A DNA stretch of 64,000 bases. It comes from Streptomyces guryensis (GTDB taxonomy: Bacteria; Actinomycetota; Actinomycetes; Streptomycetales; Streptomycetaceae). The notes under the pieces were generated by a model. That model saw only the letters and a program-made list of their open reading frames with translations. It searched no databases and was not told the DNA's origin. A program made the translations under genes and the position numbers. The DNA lies in assembly GCF_021261325.1 (NCBI RefSeq), contig NZ_JAJSBI010000011.1:186001-250000 (forward strand), in the 5' to 3' direction. How positions within the stretch are numbered: position 1 is the first letter of the stretch; every line of letters begins with the position of its first letter. Shown one piece after another: positions 36,143 through 44,360 of the stretch.

Positions 36143-37813
36143 ATGACCGAGCAGCAGCTGCCCGTCTGGGCCGACCCGTCCGTCTCCCCCGCCCGCCTCG
36201 ACGCCCAGGGCGTCTCCCGCCGCGGGCTCCTGCGCCGCGCCGGCCTGTTCGGTGCCGCCTTCGCCCTCGGCGGCGCCGCCACCCCTGCGGCCGCCGTCAC
36301 CGGCCCGCGTTTCGGCGGCGACGACCCGCGTCTCGCGTACCTCGTCGGCGACCACCACGTCCACTCCGTCTACAGCCACGACGCCAAGTACACGTTCTCC
36401 CAGCAGGCACAGGCGGCCGCCAAGTACGGCCTGGACTGGATGGTGTTCAACGAGCACTCCAACTTCGGGCACGCCTACTACGGCGCCGCGCTGGAGCACA
36501 AGGAGATCCTCAGGGCCCGCGCCGAGAACCCGCGCCAGCTGATCTTCCAGGGCCTGGAGTGGTACATCCCGGCCGCAGAGCACTGCACCGTGTTCGCCGC
36601 GCCCGGTCCGAACGAGGTCGACCTGCTCACGCGGTTCGAGCTGGCCTACGACGGCAAGCTGCTCGGCTACACCGACGGCTCCGCGACCGGCGCCGACACC
36701 GCCCGTAACGAGGCCCATGCCGTCAAGGCCATCAAGTGGCTGGCCGAGCAGCGCGATTCGGGCTACGTCGACGACGTCCTCGTCCTCGCCAACCACCCCC
36801 TGCGCCTGGGCATCGACTCCCCGCACGAGATGCGCAACTGGCGGGACGCCGCCCCCGAGATCATGATCGGCATGGAGGGCGCGCCCGGCGCCCAGGGCGC
36901 GGCCATCCCCGGCTGGCGCGGCGCCACGTCGGTCCGCGGCGAGTACGAGAACAAGCCCTCGGCGCAGTCCTGGTCCGGCTACCCGGCGGACGCGTATCTG
37001 ACGTACGGCGGCTTCGACTGGGCGACCGCGACCGTCGGCGGCCTGTGGGACTCGATGCTGGCCGAGGGCCGGCTGTTCTCGATCACCACCAACTCGGACA
37101 ACCACCGCACGGTCTTCGACACCTGGAAGAACGGCGACTGGCCGGCCGGCCAGAACTTCGACAACACCGGCAAGCTGCCCGACCCGGTCGACACCGACAC
37201 TCCGCAGCCGGGCAGCGACTTCTGGCCGGGCGAGTTCAGCCGTACCCACGTCGGCGTGACCCGATACGGCTACCGCGCGGTGATGGCGGGCCTGCGCGCG
37301 GGCCGCGTCTGGCTCGACCACGGGCACCTGCTCGACGGCCTCGACGTCCGTCTGAAGCGGGACTGCGACGCGGGCCGGGGCGTCACGCTCGGCGGGCGCC
37401 TCCGCGTCCGCAAGGGCGAGAAGATCACGCTGTACGTCACCGTCACGACCGCCTCGCGGGCCAACCCGCAGGGCATCCTGCCCCAGTTGGCGCACATGGA
37501 CGTGATCCAGGGCGCGGTGCGCGGCCCGGTGACCGACCGGGACGGCTGGCAGGCGCCGGACACCAAGGTCGTCCGGACGAAGGACGTGTCCGGCCGGAAG
37601 GGGACGTACACCCTGCGCATCCCGCTGACCGCCGGGGACGAGTCCTTCTACGTCCGGCTGCGGGGCAGTGACGGGAACCGCCACGGGGCGGGGTACCTGG
37701 GCGCCTCGATCGACCCTCACGGGCCGGTTCCGCATGAGCCGGGTAACGGTGATCCGTGGGCGGACACGTGGTTCTACTCGAACCCTGTTTTCGTCGATGT
37801 GGCAGGTGCCTAG
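36143..37813 (+). CDS. Tat-exported PHP-domain phosphoesterase-like protein
   Basis: A 556-residue protein with an RR signal (SRRGLLRRAG, about residues 29-38) and an Ala-rich export helix. The PHP metal site is visible: GDHHVHSVYSHD near residue 70, NEHSN, LANHPL and TNSDNH. PHP domains normally hydrolyse phosphate esters inside cells (histidinol-phosphatase, polymerase-linked), so Tat export as a folded metalloprotein is notable. The C-terminal 150 residues look like a beta-sandwich. It follows the exported metallophosphoesterase and probably works with it. ATG 36143 has only a weak ribosome site (GGGA). Confidence 0.8.
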   Translation: MTEQQLPVWADPSVSPARLDAQGVSRRGLLRRAGLFGAAFALGGAATPAAAVTGPRFGGDDPRLAYLVGDHHVHSVYSHDAKYTFSQQAQAAAKYGLDWMVFNEHSNFGHAYYGAALEHKEILRARAENPRQLIFQGLEWYIPAAEHCTVFAAPGPNEVDLLTRFELAYDGKLLGYTDGSATGADTARNEAHAVKAIKWLAEQRDSGYVDDVLVLANHPLRLGIDSPHEMRNWRDAAPEIMIGMEGAPGAQGAAIPGWRGATSVRGEYENKPSAQSWSGYPADAYLTYGGFDWATATVGGLWDSMLAEGRLFSITTNSDNHRTVFDTWKNGDWPAGQNFDNTGKLPDPVDTDTPQPGSDFWPGEFSRTHVGVTRYGYRAVMAGLRAGRVWLDHGHLLDGLDVRLKRDCDAGRGVTLGGRLRVRKGEKITLYVTVTTASRANPQGILPQLAHMDVIQGAVRGPVTDRDGWQAPDTKVVRTKDVSGRKGTYTLRIPLTAGDESFYVRLRGSDGNRHGAGYLGASIDPHGPVPHEPGNGDPWADTWFYSNPVFVDVAGA

Positions 37814-37953
37814 CGTTATTGGACGGTCGTTCGTCTGCCGCCCCGTCGTGGTTGGTCGCGCCCCGCGGCGGAGCCGCTGAAGTCACCGCCCCGCGCCCCT
37901 TGAGGCGGTACCGCCAGGTCACGAAGTGATCCTTCGCGTCGTACCGTGGCCGC

Positions 37954-38784
37954 ATGACCGGTGAAGAGTCGTTGCGGCCGCAGTCCCTGCTGTTGACGTT
38001 TCTGGGGGACCAGGTGCTGGGGCGGGACGTCTGTGTGTACTCCGGCAGCGTGATCGACGTCTTCGCGCGTGCCGGGGTCGGTGAGCAGGCGACCCGCTCG
38101 ACGCTGACCCGGATGGTCAAGCGGGGGCTGCTGCGCCGCCAGCGCGAGGGCCGGAAGATGTACTTCGGGCTGACGGAGCACTCCGCGGCGGTGCTGCGGG
38201 ACGGCGAGCACCGTATCTGGCAGACCGGTGCGGTCAACCGGCACTGGGACGGCACCTGGACCCTGCTCGGCTTCTCGCTGCCGGAGTCCTGGCAGCGGCA
38301 GCGGCACGATCTGCGCTCCAAGCTCACCTGGAGCGGTTTCGGGCCGCTGTTCAGCGGTCTGTGGATCGCGCCGGGCGAGGTCGACGTGGCGGAGCTGGTG
38401 TCCGAGCTCGGGCTCGCCGCCCATGTGAAGGTCTTCCGTGCGCATGCCGACGCCGGCATGGACATCGGCGCGATGATCGAGGAGACCTGGGAGCTGCCCG
38501 AACTGGCCGCGCGCTACGAGGAGTTCGTGCGCCGCTGGGAGGCCTGGGAGAGCCGGCTGCCGGACGCCGACGACGCCCTCGCGCTGCGGTTGCGACTGCA
38601 GGCCGAGTGGCTGGAGGTGATCCGCCGCGACCCGCGCCTCCCGGTCAAGCACCTGCCGGACGACTGGCCGGCGGAACGGGCCGAGAAGACGTTCCGGGCG
38701 GTGTACGACCGGCTGACACCGCTCGCACAGGAGGCCTCGGAGCGCCTTCTCGACCTGATGCCGGTCCGCCCCGATCAGGCGTAG
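37954..38784 (+). CDS. PaaX-family transcriptional repressor
   Basis: A 276-residue regulator with the PaaX layout: N-terminal winged helix (SLLLTFLGDQVLG ... TRSTLTRMVKRGLLRRQREGRKMYFGLT), a central domain (RHWDGTWTLLGFSLPE) and a C-terminal helical part. PaaX proteins repress phenylacetate/aromatic acid CoA pathways in response to the aryl-CoA. The adjacent minus-strand MaoC, acyl-CoA ligase, amidohydrolase and SDR genes are the likely targets. The 3' end overlaps the MaoC gene by 10 nt in convergent orientation. Confidence 0.85.
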   Translation: MTGEESLRPQSLLLTFLGDQVLGRDVCVYSGSVIDVFARAGVGEQATRSTLTRMVKRGLLRRQREGRKMYFGLTEHSAAVLRDGEHRIWQTGAVNRHWDGTWTLLGFSLPESWQRQRHDLRSKLTWSGFGPLFSGLWIAPGEVDVAELVSELGLAAHVKVFRAHADAGMDIGAMIEETWELPELAARYEEFVRRWEAWESRLPDADDALALRLRLQAEWLEVIRRDPRLPVKHLPDDWPAERAEKTFRAVYDRLTPLAQEASERLLDLMPVRPDQA

Positions 38785-39230
38785 AACCGCGACAGGCTCT
38801 GCAGTACGGCCGCGGGCTTCGTGCCGCCCTCGATCTCGATCGTGCCGTCGACGGTGATCTGCACGCCGCCCGGCACCTCCTCGACCTCCGCCAGCTTTCC
38901 GACCAGGCGGATGCGGGAGCCGACCTTCACCGGGGAGGGGAACCGGACCTTGTTCAGGCCGTAGTTGACCTTCGTGGTGACGCCCTGGACGTCCAGGAGT
39001 TCGGTGAACAGGGGGATGAAGAGGGAGAGGGTGAGGTAGCCGTGGGCGATCGGTGCGCCGAAGGGGCCCTCGGCGGCGCGCTCGGGGTCCACGTGGATCC
39101 ACTGGTGGTCGCCGGTGGCGTCGGCGAAGGTGTTGATGCGCTCCTGGGTGACCTCGATCCATTCGCTGGTGCCCAGGTCGCTGCCCGCGAGCTTCTTCAG
39201 TTCGTCGATGCCGTTGACGGTGACGCTCAT
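38775..39230 (-). CDS. MaoC-like enoyl-CoA hydratase/dehydratase
   Basis: A 151-residue hot-dog-fold protein with the hydratase-2 motif (DATGDHQWIHVDPERA, then GPFGAPIAHGYLTLSL), which supplies the catalytic Asp/His pair. It should add water to an enoyl-CoA produced by the neighbouring ligase pathway. ATG 39230 was chosen; the much longer frame upstream is shadow of the ligase gene. It lies 32 nt after the ligase and ends the minus-strand operon. Confidence 0.85.
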   Translation of the reverse strand: MSVTVNGIDELKKLAGSDLGTSEWIEVTQERINTFADATGDHQWIHVDPERAAEGPFGAPIAHGYLTLSLFIPLFTELLDVQGVTTKVNYGLNKVRFPSPVKVGSRIRLVGKLAEVEEVPGGVQITVDGTIEIEGGTKPAAVLQSLSRFYA

Positions 39231-39262
39231 GTAGCTGTCCTTACTCGGAAGTCTTCGGGTTC

Positions 39263-40765
39263 TCAGGAGTTGGTGCCGTAGCGCTTGCGCACGCGGGACT
39301 TGAGGAGCTTTCCGGAGGCGGTGCGCGGGAGTTCGTCCGCGAGGACCACCGACTTCGGGATCTTGTACTTGGCGAGCTGTCCGGCGAGGGAGGCGAGGAT
39401 CTCGTCGGCGTCGATCGTGGCGCCCTCGCGGGGTACGACGACCGCGCGCGGCACCTCGCCCCATTTCTCGTCCGGCACGCCGATGACGGCGCACTCGACG
39501 ATGTCGGGGTGGGCGAGGAGGCGGTCCTCGATCTCGGCGGGGTAGATGTTCTCGCCCCCGGAGATGATCATGTCCTTGATGCGGTCGACGATGTAGACGT
39601 AGCCGTCCTCGTCGACGCGCGCCGCGTCCCCGGTGCGGAACCAGCCGTCCGCGAAGGCCGTCGCCGTCTCCTCCGGCAGCCCCCAGTAGCCGGACATCAC
39701 TGCGGGGCTGCGGACCACGACCTCGCCGTTCTCCCCCGGCTCGACCGGGGTGAGGTCGGGCCGCACCACCCGGACGTCGGCGAAGAAGTGCGGCACCCCC
39801 GCCGAGCCGGTCTTGCTGACCGACTGCGGGCCGTCGAGGAAGCAGATGCCGAGGGCCTCGGTCATGCCGTAGCCCTGCAGGAACGTCAGCCCGCGCGCCT
39901 GGTACGTCTCGATCAGCGGGGTCGGTACCGGGGCGCCGCCGCAGCTGAGCATACGCAGCGACGACAGGTCGGCGTCCGGCCAGCTCGGCTGGCGGGCGAT
40001 CTGCTCGAACATCGCCGGCACCCCGAACATGTAGGTGATCCGGTGGTGTTCGACCAGTTCGAGGGTGGCCGCCGGGTCGAAGGCCTCGACGAGGACGCAG
40101 GTGCCGCCCTTGAGCAGTACCGGCAGGGTGAGCACGGTCAGGCCCGCGATGTGGAACAGCGGCGCCGACACCAGCGCCCGTTCGTCGGCGTGGAGGTCCT
40201 TGTCGATGAGGAAGTTGACGCTGTTCCAGGTGACGTTGGCGTGCGAGAGCATCGCGCCCTTGGGGCGGCCGGTGGTGCCCGAGGTATAGAGGATCAGACA
40301 GGTGTCGTCGGCGGCGACGGGCTCGTCGATCGGTTCGTCCGGGGACGCGTCGAGCAACTCCTCGTATTCCGGGCCCACTTCGAGAAACACCCGCACGTCC
40401 GTGCTGCCCGGCAGTCCGGCGACGAGCCCGGCGTGCGAGGGGCCGTAGACGAGGACCTTCGCGCCGGAGTCGGCGAGCTGGTAGGCGATCTCGGGGCCGG
40501 CGAGGCGGGTGTTCTGCGGCACGAAGATCGCGCCGAGCATTCCGGCGGCGAACAGCGTCTCCAGGAAGGAGGGGTGGTTGGGCCCGAGGTAGGCGACCCG
40601 GTCGCCGCGCCGCACGCCCCGGGCGCGCAGGGCGTGTGCGAGGCGGGTGGTGCGGTTGTGGAGCTCGCCGTAGGTGAGCGCCGTGCCGCCGTGGACCAGG
40701 GCGGTGCGGTGCGGGGTCTTGCGGGCCCGGCGTGCGGGCCATGACCCGAGTCCCTCGTTGCGCAT
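39263..40765 (-). CDS. AMP-forming acyl-CoA synthetase
   Basis: A 500-residue ANL-superfamily ligase that activates a carboxylic acid via acyl-AMP to its CoA thioester. Motifs: YTSGTTGRPKGA (about 169-180), GYGMTEA, WFRTGD, and the C-terminal catalytic lysine in RTASGKLLKS. The acid is unknown; long-chain fatty acid, aryl or alicyclic acids are all possible. It lies 10 nt downstream of the amidohydrolase gene and upstream of MaoC in one operon. Confidence 0.87.
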   Translation of the reverse strand: MRNEGLGSWPARRARKTPHRTALVHGGTALTYGELHNRTTRLAHALRARGVRRGDRVAYLGPNHPSFLETLFAAGMLGAIFVPQNTRLAGPEIAYQLADSGAKVLVYGPSHAGLVAGLPGSTDVRVFLEVGPEYEELLDASPDEPIDEPVAADDTCLILYTSGTTGRPKGAMLSHANVTWNSVNFLIDKDLHADERALVSAPLFHIAGLTVLTLPVLLKGGTCVLVEAFDPAATLELVEHHRITYMFGVPAMFEQIARQPSWPDADLSSLRMLSCGGAPVPTPLIETYQARGLTFLQGYGMTEALGICFLDGPQSVSKTGSAGVPHFFADVRVVRPDLTPVEPGENGEVVVRSPAVMSGYWGLPEETATAFADGWFRTGDAARVDEDGYVYIVDRIKDMIISGGENIYPAEIEDRLLAHPDIVECAVIGVPDEKWGEVPRAVVVPREGATIDADEILASLAGQLAKYKIPKSVVLADELPRTASGKLLKSRVRKRYGTNS

Positions 40766-40775
40766 CTACGGCCCC

Positions 40776-41660
40776 TTACGGCTTCGTCAGCCCGAGCAGG
40801 CGGGCGGCGTTCTCCTTGAGGATCTTCGGCTTCACTTCGTCCTTGATCGGCAGCTGCTCGAAGTCGCGGAGCCAGCGGTCGGGGGTGAGGACGGGGAAGT
40901 CGGAGCCGAAGAGGACCTTGTCCTTGAGCAACGTGTTCGCGTACTGCACGAGCTGCGGGGGGAAGTACTTCGGCGACCAGCCGGACAGGTCGATGTGCAC
41001 ACCCGGCTTGTGTGTGGCGACGGCGAGGGCCTCGTCCTGCCAGGGGAAGGACGGGTGCGCCAGGATGATCTTCAGGTGCGGGAAGTCGGCGGCCACGTCG
41101 TCGACATGGAGGGGGTTCGAGTACTTGAGGCGGATGCCTCCCCCACCGGGGACTCCGGCGCCGATGCCCGTCTGGCCGGTGTGGAAGAGGGCGATGGTGC
41201 CCGTCTCCTCGATCACCTCGTACAGGTCGTAGGCCACTGAGCGGTCGTTGGGGAAGAAGCCCTGGATGCTGGGGTGGAACTTGAAGCCCTTCACCCCGTA
41301 CTCCTCGACCAGCCGGCGGGCCTGCTTGACGCCCGCCTTGCCGCGGAAGGGGTCGATGGAGGCGAAGGGGATCAGGACGTCGGCGTTGGCGGCGGCCGCC
41401 TCCGCGACCTCCTCGTTCGGGACCGGCGCGGTGCCGGTCGCGGACTCGGCGTCCACCGTGAAGATCACGGCGGCCATCTTCCGCTCGCGGTAGTAGGCGG
41501 CCGTCTCCTGAAGGGTCGGCTTCCGCTTGCCCTCGACCTTGAAGTAGGCGGAGGAGGCGTCGTGCAGGTCCTCGTCCAGGGAGGAGTGGCCCTTGGAGGA
41601 GACCTCCGCGTGGGTGTGGACGTCGATCGCGACGAGTTCCTCGACGTCGATGCTCGTCAT
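40776..41660 (-). CDS. Amidohydrolase-family (PF04909) metal-dependent hydrolase/decarboxylase
   Basis: A 294-residue TIM-barrel enzyme. The metal ligands are in VAIDVHTHAE near the start, GFKFHPSIQG, LAHPSF and GSDFPVL. The PF04909 group includes non-oxidative decarboxylases (aminocarboxymuconate semialdehyde, resorcylate) and lactone hydrolases. In this cluster it may decarboxylate or open a ring-derived acid before or after CoA activation. ATG 41660 starts 2 nt after the SDR stop, indicating tight coupling. Confidence 0.82.
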   Translation of the reverse strand: MTSIDVEELVAIDVHTHAEVSSKGHSSLDEDLHDASSAYFKVEGKRKPTLQETAAYYRERKMAAVIFTVDAESATGTAPVPNEEVAEAAAANADVLIPFASIDPFRGKAGVKQARRLVEEYGVKGFKFHPSIQGFFPNDRSVAYDLYEVIEETGTIALFHTGQTGIGAGVPGGGGIRLKYSNPLHVDDVAADFPHLKIILAHPSFPWQDEALAVATHKPGVHIDLSGWSPKYFPPQLVQYANTLLKDKVLFGSDFPVLTPDRWLRDFEQLPIKDEVKPKILKENAARLLGLTKP

Positions 41661-41662
41661 GC

Positions 41663-42580
41663 TCAGGCCTCCGGGAACTTCGGGGCGGGGACGCCGACGC
41701 TCTGCAGTTCGGCGCCGACCGAGGTGGGGAAGGCGTCGGCCAGGGAGTCCGGGGTCCAGCCGCCGTCTGCGTACGCCGCCTTGACCTCCTGCGGATGCGA
41801 CCAGAGTGCCACCTTGTCGCCGCCGATGCCGATGGCCTGGCCCGTGATTCCGCGGGCGGCCTCGGAGGCGAGGAACGGGACGAGGGCCGCGCAGTCCTCG
41901 GGGGTGCCGAAGCCCTCGCCCTTGCGCAGGAAGTCCGGGAGCGGCTCGCCGTTCTTCATGGCCTCGATGTACGGGGCGAAGGCGGGGATGGTCTCGGTCA
42001 TCGCGGTCGCGGCGACCGGGACGATCGCGTTGACGGTGATGTTCGCGCGGCCCAGCTCCATCGACCAGGTGCGGGCGAAGGCGGCGATGCCGGCCTTGGC
42101 GGCGGAGTAGTTCGTCTGCCCGAAGTTGCCGCGCTGGCCGGCCGGCGAGCCGACCAGGATCAGGGTGCCGCCCTCGCCCTGCTCGCGCATCCGCACGGCG
42201 GCGGCGCGGGCACAGGTGAAGGTGCCCTTGAGATGGGTGGTGATCACCGCGTCGAAGTCGTCGTCGGACATCTTCCACAGCACCTTGTCGCGCAGGATGC
42301 CGGCGTTGGTGACCAGGATGTCGAGCCGTCCGAACTCCTCGACCGCACGGCTGACCAGCCGGTCGGCGGCCTCGCTCGTGCCGACCGGGACCACCTCGGC
42401 GACGGCGGCGCCGCCGGCCTCGGTGATGGACTTCACGGCCGCCTCGGCCACAGCCTCGTCGACGTCGTTGACGACCACGGACGCGCCGTGGGCGGCCAGG
42501 GCGTGCGCGTAGGCGAGGCCGAGGCCCCGGCCGCTGCCGGTGACGACGGCGACCTTGCCGGTGAGATCGATGCTGGGCAC
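41663..42580 (-). CDS. Short-chain dehydrogenase/reductase
   Basis: A 305-residue NAD(P)-dependent enzyme with TGSGRGLG cofactor motif (about 15-22), NAG, and the catalytic NYSAAKAG Tyr/Lys motif. The extended C-terminus (to 305 residues, normal core about 250) resembles 3-hydroxyacyl-CoA dehydrogenase-like SDRs from beta-oxidation-type pathways, fitting the adjacent ligase and hydratase. First gene of the minus-strand operon, divergent from the MarR gene over a region with symmetrical operator sequences. Confidence 0.85.
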   Translation of the reverse strand: MPSIDLTGKVAVVTGSGRGLGLAYAHALAAHGASVVVNDVDEAVAEAAVKSITEAGGAAVAEVVPVGTSEAADRLVSRAVEEFGRLDILVTNAGILRDKVLWKMSDDDFDAVITTHLKGTFTCARAAAVRMREQGEGGTLILVGSPAGQRGNFGQTNYSAAKAGIAAFARTWSMELGRANITVNAIVPVAATAMTETIPAFAPYIEAMKNGEPLPDFLRKGEGFGTPEDCAALVPFLASEAARGITGQAIGIGGDKVALWSHPQEVKAAYADGGWTPDSLADAFPTSVGAELQSVGVPAPKFPEA

Positions 42581-42658
42581 GGGTGGGTCCCTTCACGAGG
42601 TGATGCGGGTGGTGCGGCTTCCGCACAGCGGCTTCGAGATCGAAGCTAAGAGCAATAA

Positions 42659-42681
42659 TTGTTGACGTCAATAGTTGTTGA
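42659..42681. promoter_or_regulatory. Candidate MarR operator in the divergent promoter
   Basis: TTGACGTCAA (42662-42671) is a perfect palindrome, and TTGTTGA occurs at 42659-42665 and 42675-42681, 16 bp apart. It is an AT-rich island in a GC-rich context between the SDR and MarR/IclR genes, the expected place for autoregulated control. Confidence 0.5.
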
Positions 42682-42810
42682 ACACCTGCGGGTGCGACAT
42701 GCTGGAATCTGCACCGAGAGCCGCGCCCCCGTGGGGCCGAGACCAGGGAGCCCGCCATCACCCGCCAGCACGCCACGAACGCAGCCTCGATCGACGCGGA
42801 CGAGCCATGG

Positions 42811-43248
42811 ATGCGTGGGCTGCACGCGGACACGGGCTACCTGCTGTACCGCCTGGGCCTGCGCTCCGGACAGCTGTTCAACGCCTTCCTGCAGGAGTCG
42901 GGGCTGCGCCTGCGGCACTACGCGGTCCTGCGCTTCCTCGCCACCTCCGACGGCGCCCTGCAGCGCGAACTCAGCACCCGCCTCGGCTACGACCCGAGCG
43001 CGATCGTCGGCCTGGTCGACGACCTGGAGAAGCTGGGCTTCGCTGAGCGCCGCCCCTCCCCCGACGACCGCCGCAGCCGCATCGTCGTCCTCACCGAGGA
43101 CGGCCGCGCCTTCCTGCGCGGCACCGACGAGGCGGGCCTGCGCGCGACGAACGAGCTCTTCAAGCCGCTGGAGCCGGCCGAACGCGAGACGCTGCACGCG
43201 CTGCTGCTGCGGATCGCGGAGGACGGACTGGGCCGCGCCGGAGACTGA
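42811..43248 (+). CDS. MarR-family transcriptional regulator
   Basis: A winged-helix regulator of 145 residues from ATG 42811: LRLRHYAVLRFLATSDGALQ, the recognition helix region LGYDPSAIVGLVDDLEKLGF and the wing RRPSPDDRRSRIVVLT. It usually binds phenolic or CoA-linked ligands. The ATG lacks a clear ribosome site. An in-frame ATC at 42757 sits 6 nt after AGGGAG and would add 18 plausible residues (TRQHATNAASIDADEPW), so a rare ATC start is possible. The stop precedes the IclR start by 1 nt. Confidence 0.83.
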   Translation: MRGLHADTGYLLYRLGLRSGQLFNAFLQESGLRLRHYAVLRFLATSDGALQRELSTRLGYDPSAIVGLVDDLEKLGFAERRPSPDDRRSRIVVLTEDGRAFLRGTDEAGLRATNELFKPLEPAERETLHALLLRIAEDGLGRAGD

Positions 43249-43249
43249 T

Positions 43250-44026
43250 GTGGTCGAAGACGCCCGGCAGTTGAACGCCCGCTCCGCGCCCGACCGGCTG
43301 CTGGCCGTGCTCGCCGCGTTCGACCACGAGCACCCGGCGCTGTCCCTGACGGACATCAGCCGACGGGCCGGGCTGACCCTCACCACCGCGCACCGCCTGG
43401 TGGGCGCCCTCACCGACTGGGGCGCCCTGGAACGGGACGACTCCGGCATCTACCACGTGGGGCTCAGGCTGTGGGAGGTCGCGGCCCTCGCCCCGCGCGG
43501 CCTCGCGCTGCGGCAGATCGCGCTGCCGTACCTGGAGGACCTGTACGAGGCGACGCACGAGAACGTGCAGCTGGCGGTGCGGGACGGCGGGGAGGTCGTC
43601 TACATCGAGTGGATCTCCGGTCGCAGCGCCGTCGGCGTGCACATACGGGTCGGGGCGCGCTGGCCGCTGCACGCCACCGGGGTCGGGCTGGCGCTGCTCG
43701 CGCACTGCGGTTCGGAGGCGCAGGAGAAGTACTGCGCGGGGCCGCTCGCCTCGTTCACGCCGTACACCATCACCGAGCCGGTGCGGTTGCGCCGGGTGCT
43801 GGCCGAGGTGCGGCGCACGGGAGTCGCGGTGAGCAGCAGGCAGGTCACCGACGACGCACTGTCGGTGGCCGCCCCGGTGCGCGGGCCGGGCGGGGCGGTG
43901 GTCGCCGCCGTGTCGGTGGTGGTGCCGCAAGCCGATGCGCAGGTACCGGTGCTGGTGCCCGCGGTGCGGCTTGCGGCGCGCGGCATTTCGCGGGCGCTGG
44001 GGTGGCGGCCCGCGAAGGAGCCGTAG
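43250..44026 (+). CDS. IclR-family transcriptional regulator
   Basis: A 258-residue regulator with N-terminal winged helix (RLLAVLAAFDHEHPALSLTDISRRAGL, TTAHRLVGAL) and C-terminal IclR effector domain (VYIEWISGRSAVGVHIRVG, LHATGVGLALLA, GPGGAVVAAVSVV). GTG 43250 follows the MarR stop by 1 nt, with GGAG upstream, so both regulators come from one message. IclR proteins often activate aromatic-acid or acetate-type catabolism. The tandem MarR-IclR pair divergent from the SDR operon suggests two-signal control. Confidence 0.85.
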   Translation: MVEDARQLNARSAPDRLLAVLAAFDHEHPALSLTDISRRAGLTLTTAHRLVGALTDWGALERDDSGIYHVGLRLWEVAALAPRGLALRQIALPYLEDLYEATHENVQLAVRDGGEVVYIEWISGRSAVGVHIRVGARWPLHATGVGLALLAHCGSEAQEKYCAGPLASFTPYTITEPVRLRRVLAEVRRTGVAVSSRQVTDDALSVAAPVRGPGGAVVAAVSVVVPQADAQVPVLVPAVRLAARGISRALGWRPAKEP

Positions 44027-44360
44027 AGATCGCTCAGCAGTCAGCGGTTGCCGGGCATCGGCTTGCCCGCGAAACGGTCGGTGAGCCAGTTGACCGAGTC
44101 GCCGATCGCCTGCGGGGCGCCGAGGAGATGGTCGCCCGCGTACGAGGTCCACTGCGTGGCCGTCCCTGCGTCGCAGTAGGCGCGGCGGGTGTCCTGGCCG
44201 GTCTCGGCGGGGATCACCTCGTGAAGACCGCGGAGGCGCTCCGCTGACAAAGCAGGCCGGACGAGACGGCCAACGCCCCGGCGGATATCCCTCTCACCGG
44301 CGAGGCCCCGCCCAGGGCCCCTCGCGATACTGGAACGGCCCTTGCCCCGAGGAGCCGCCC
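44027..44360. other. Intergenic region with lipase relic
   Basis: About 330 bases between the IclR and histidine-kinase genes. The left part is the antisense lipase relic at 44041-44226. The right part contains the kinase promoter region, in which no clear hexamers were recognised. Confidence 0.5.
44041..44226 (-). pseudogene. 3' relic of a secretory lipase gene
   Basis: Minus-strand codons ending at TGA 44041 read LHEVIPAETGQDTRRAYCDAG, then TQWTSYAGDHLLG and NWLTDRFAGKPMPGNR. This matches the last 60 residues of the LIP-type secretory lipase family: the histidine-containing 'Y.G..H' segment and a ...WLxDRFxGxP end. The upstream 300 or so codons, with the nucleophile serine, are gone. It ends 15 nt after the IclR gene. 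Confidence 0.55.
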
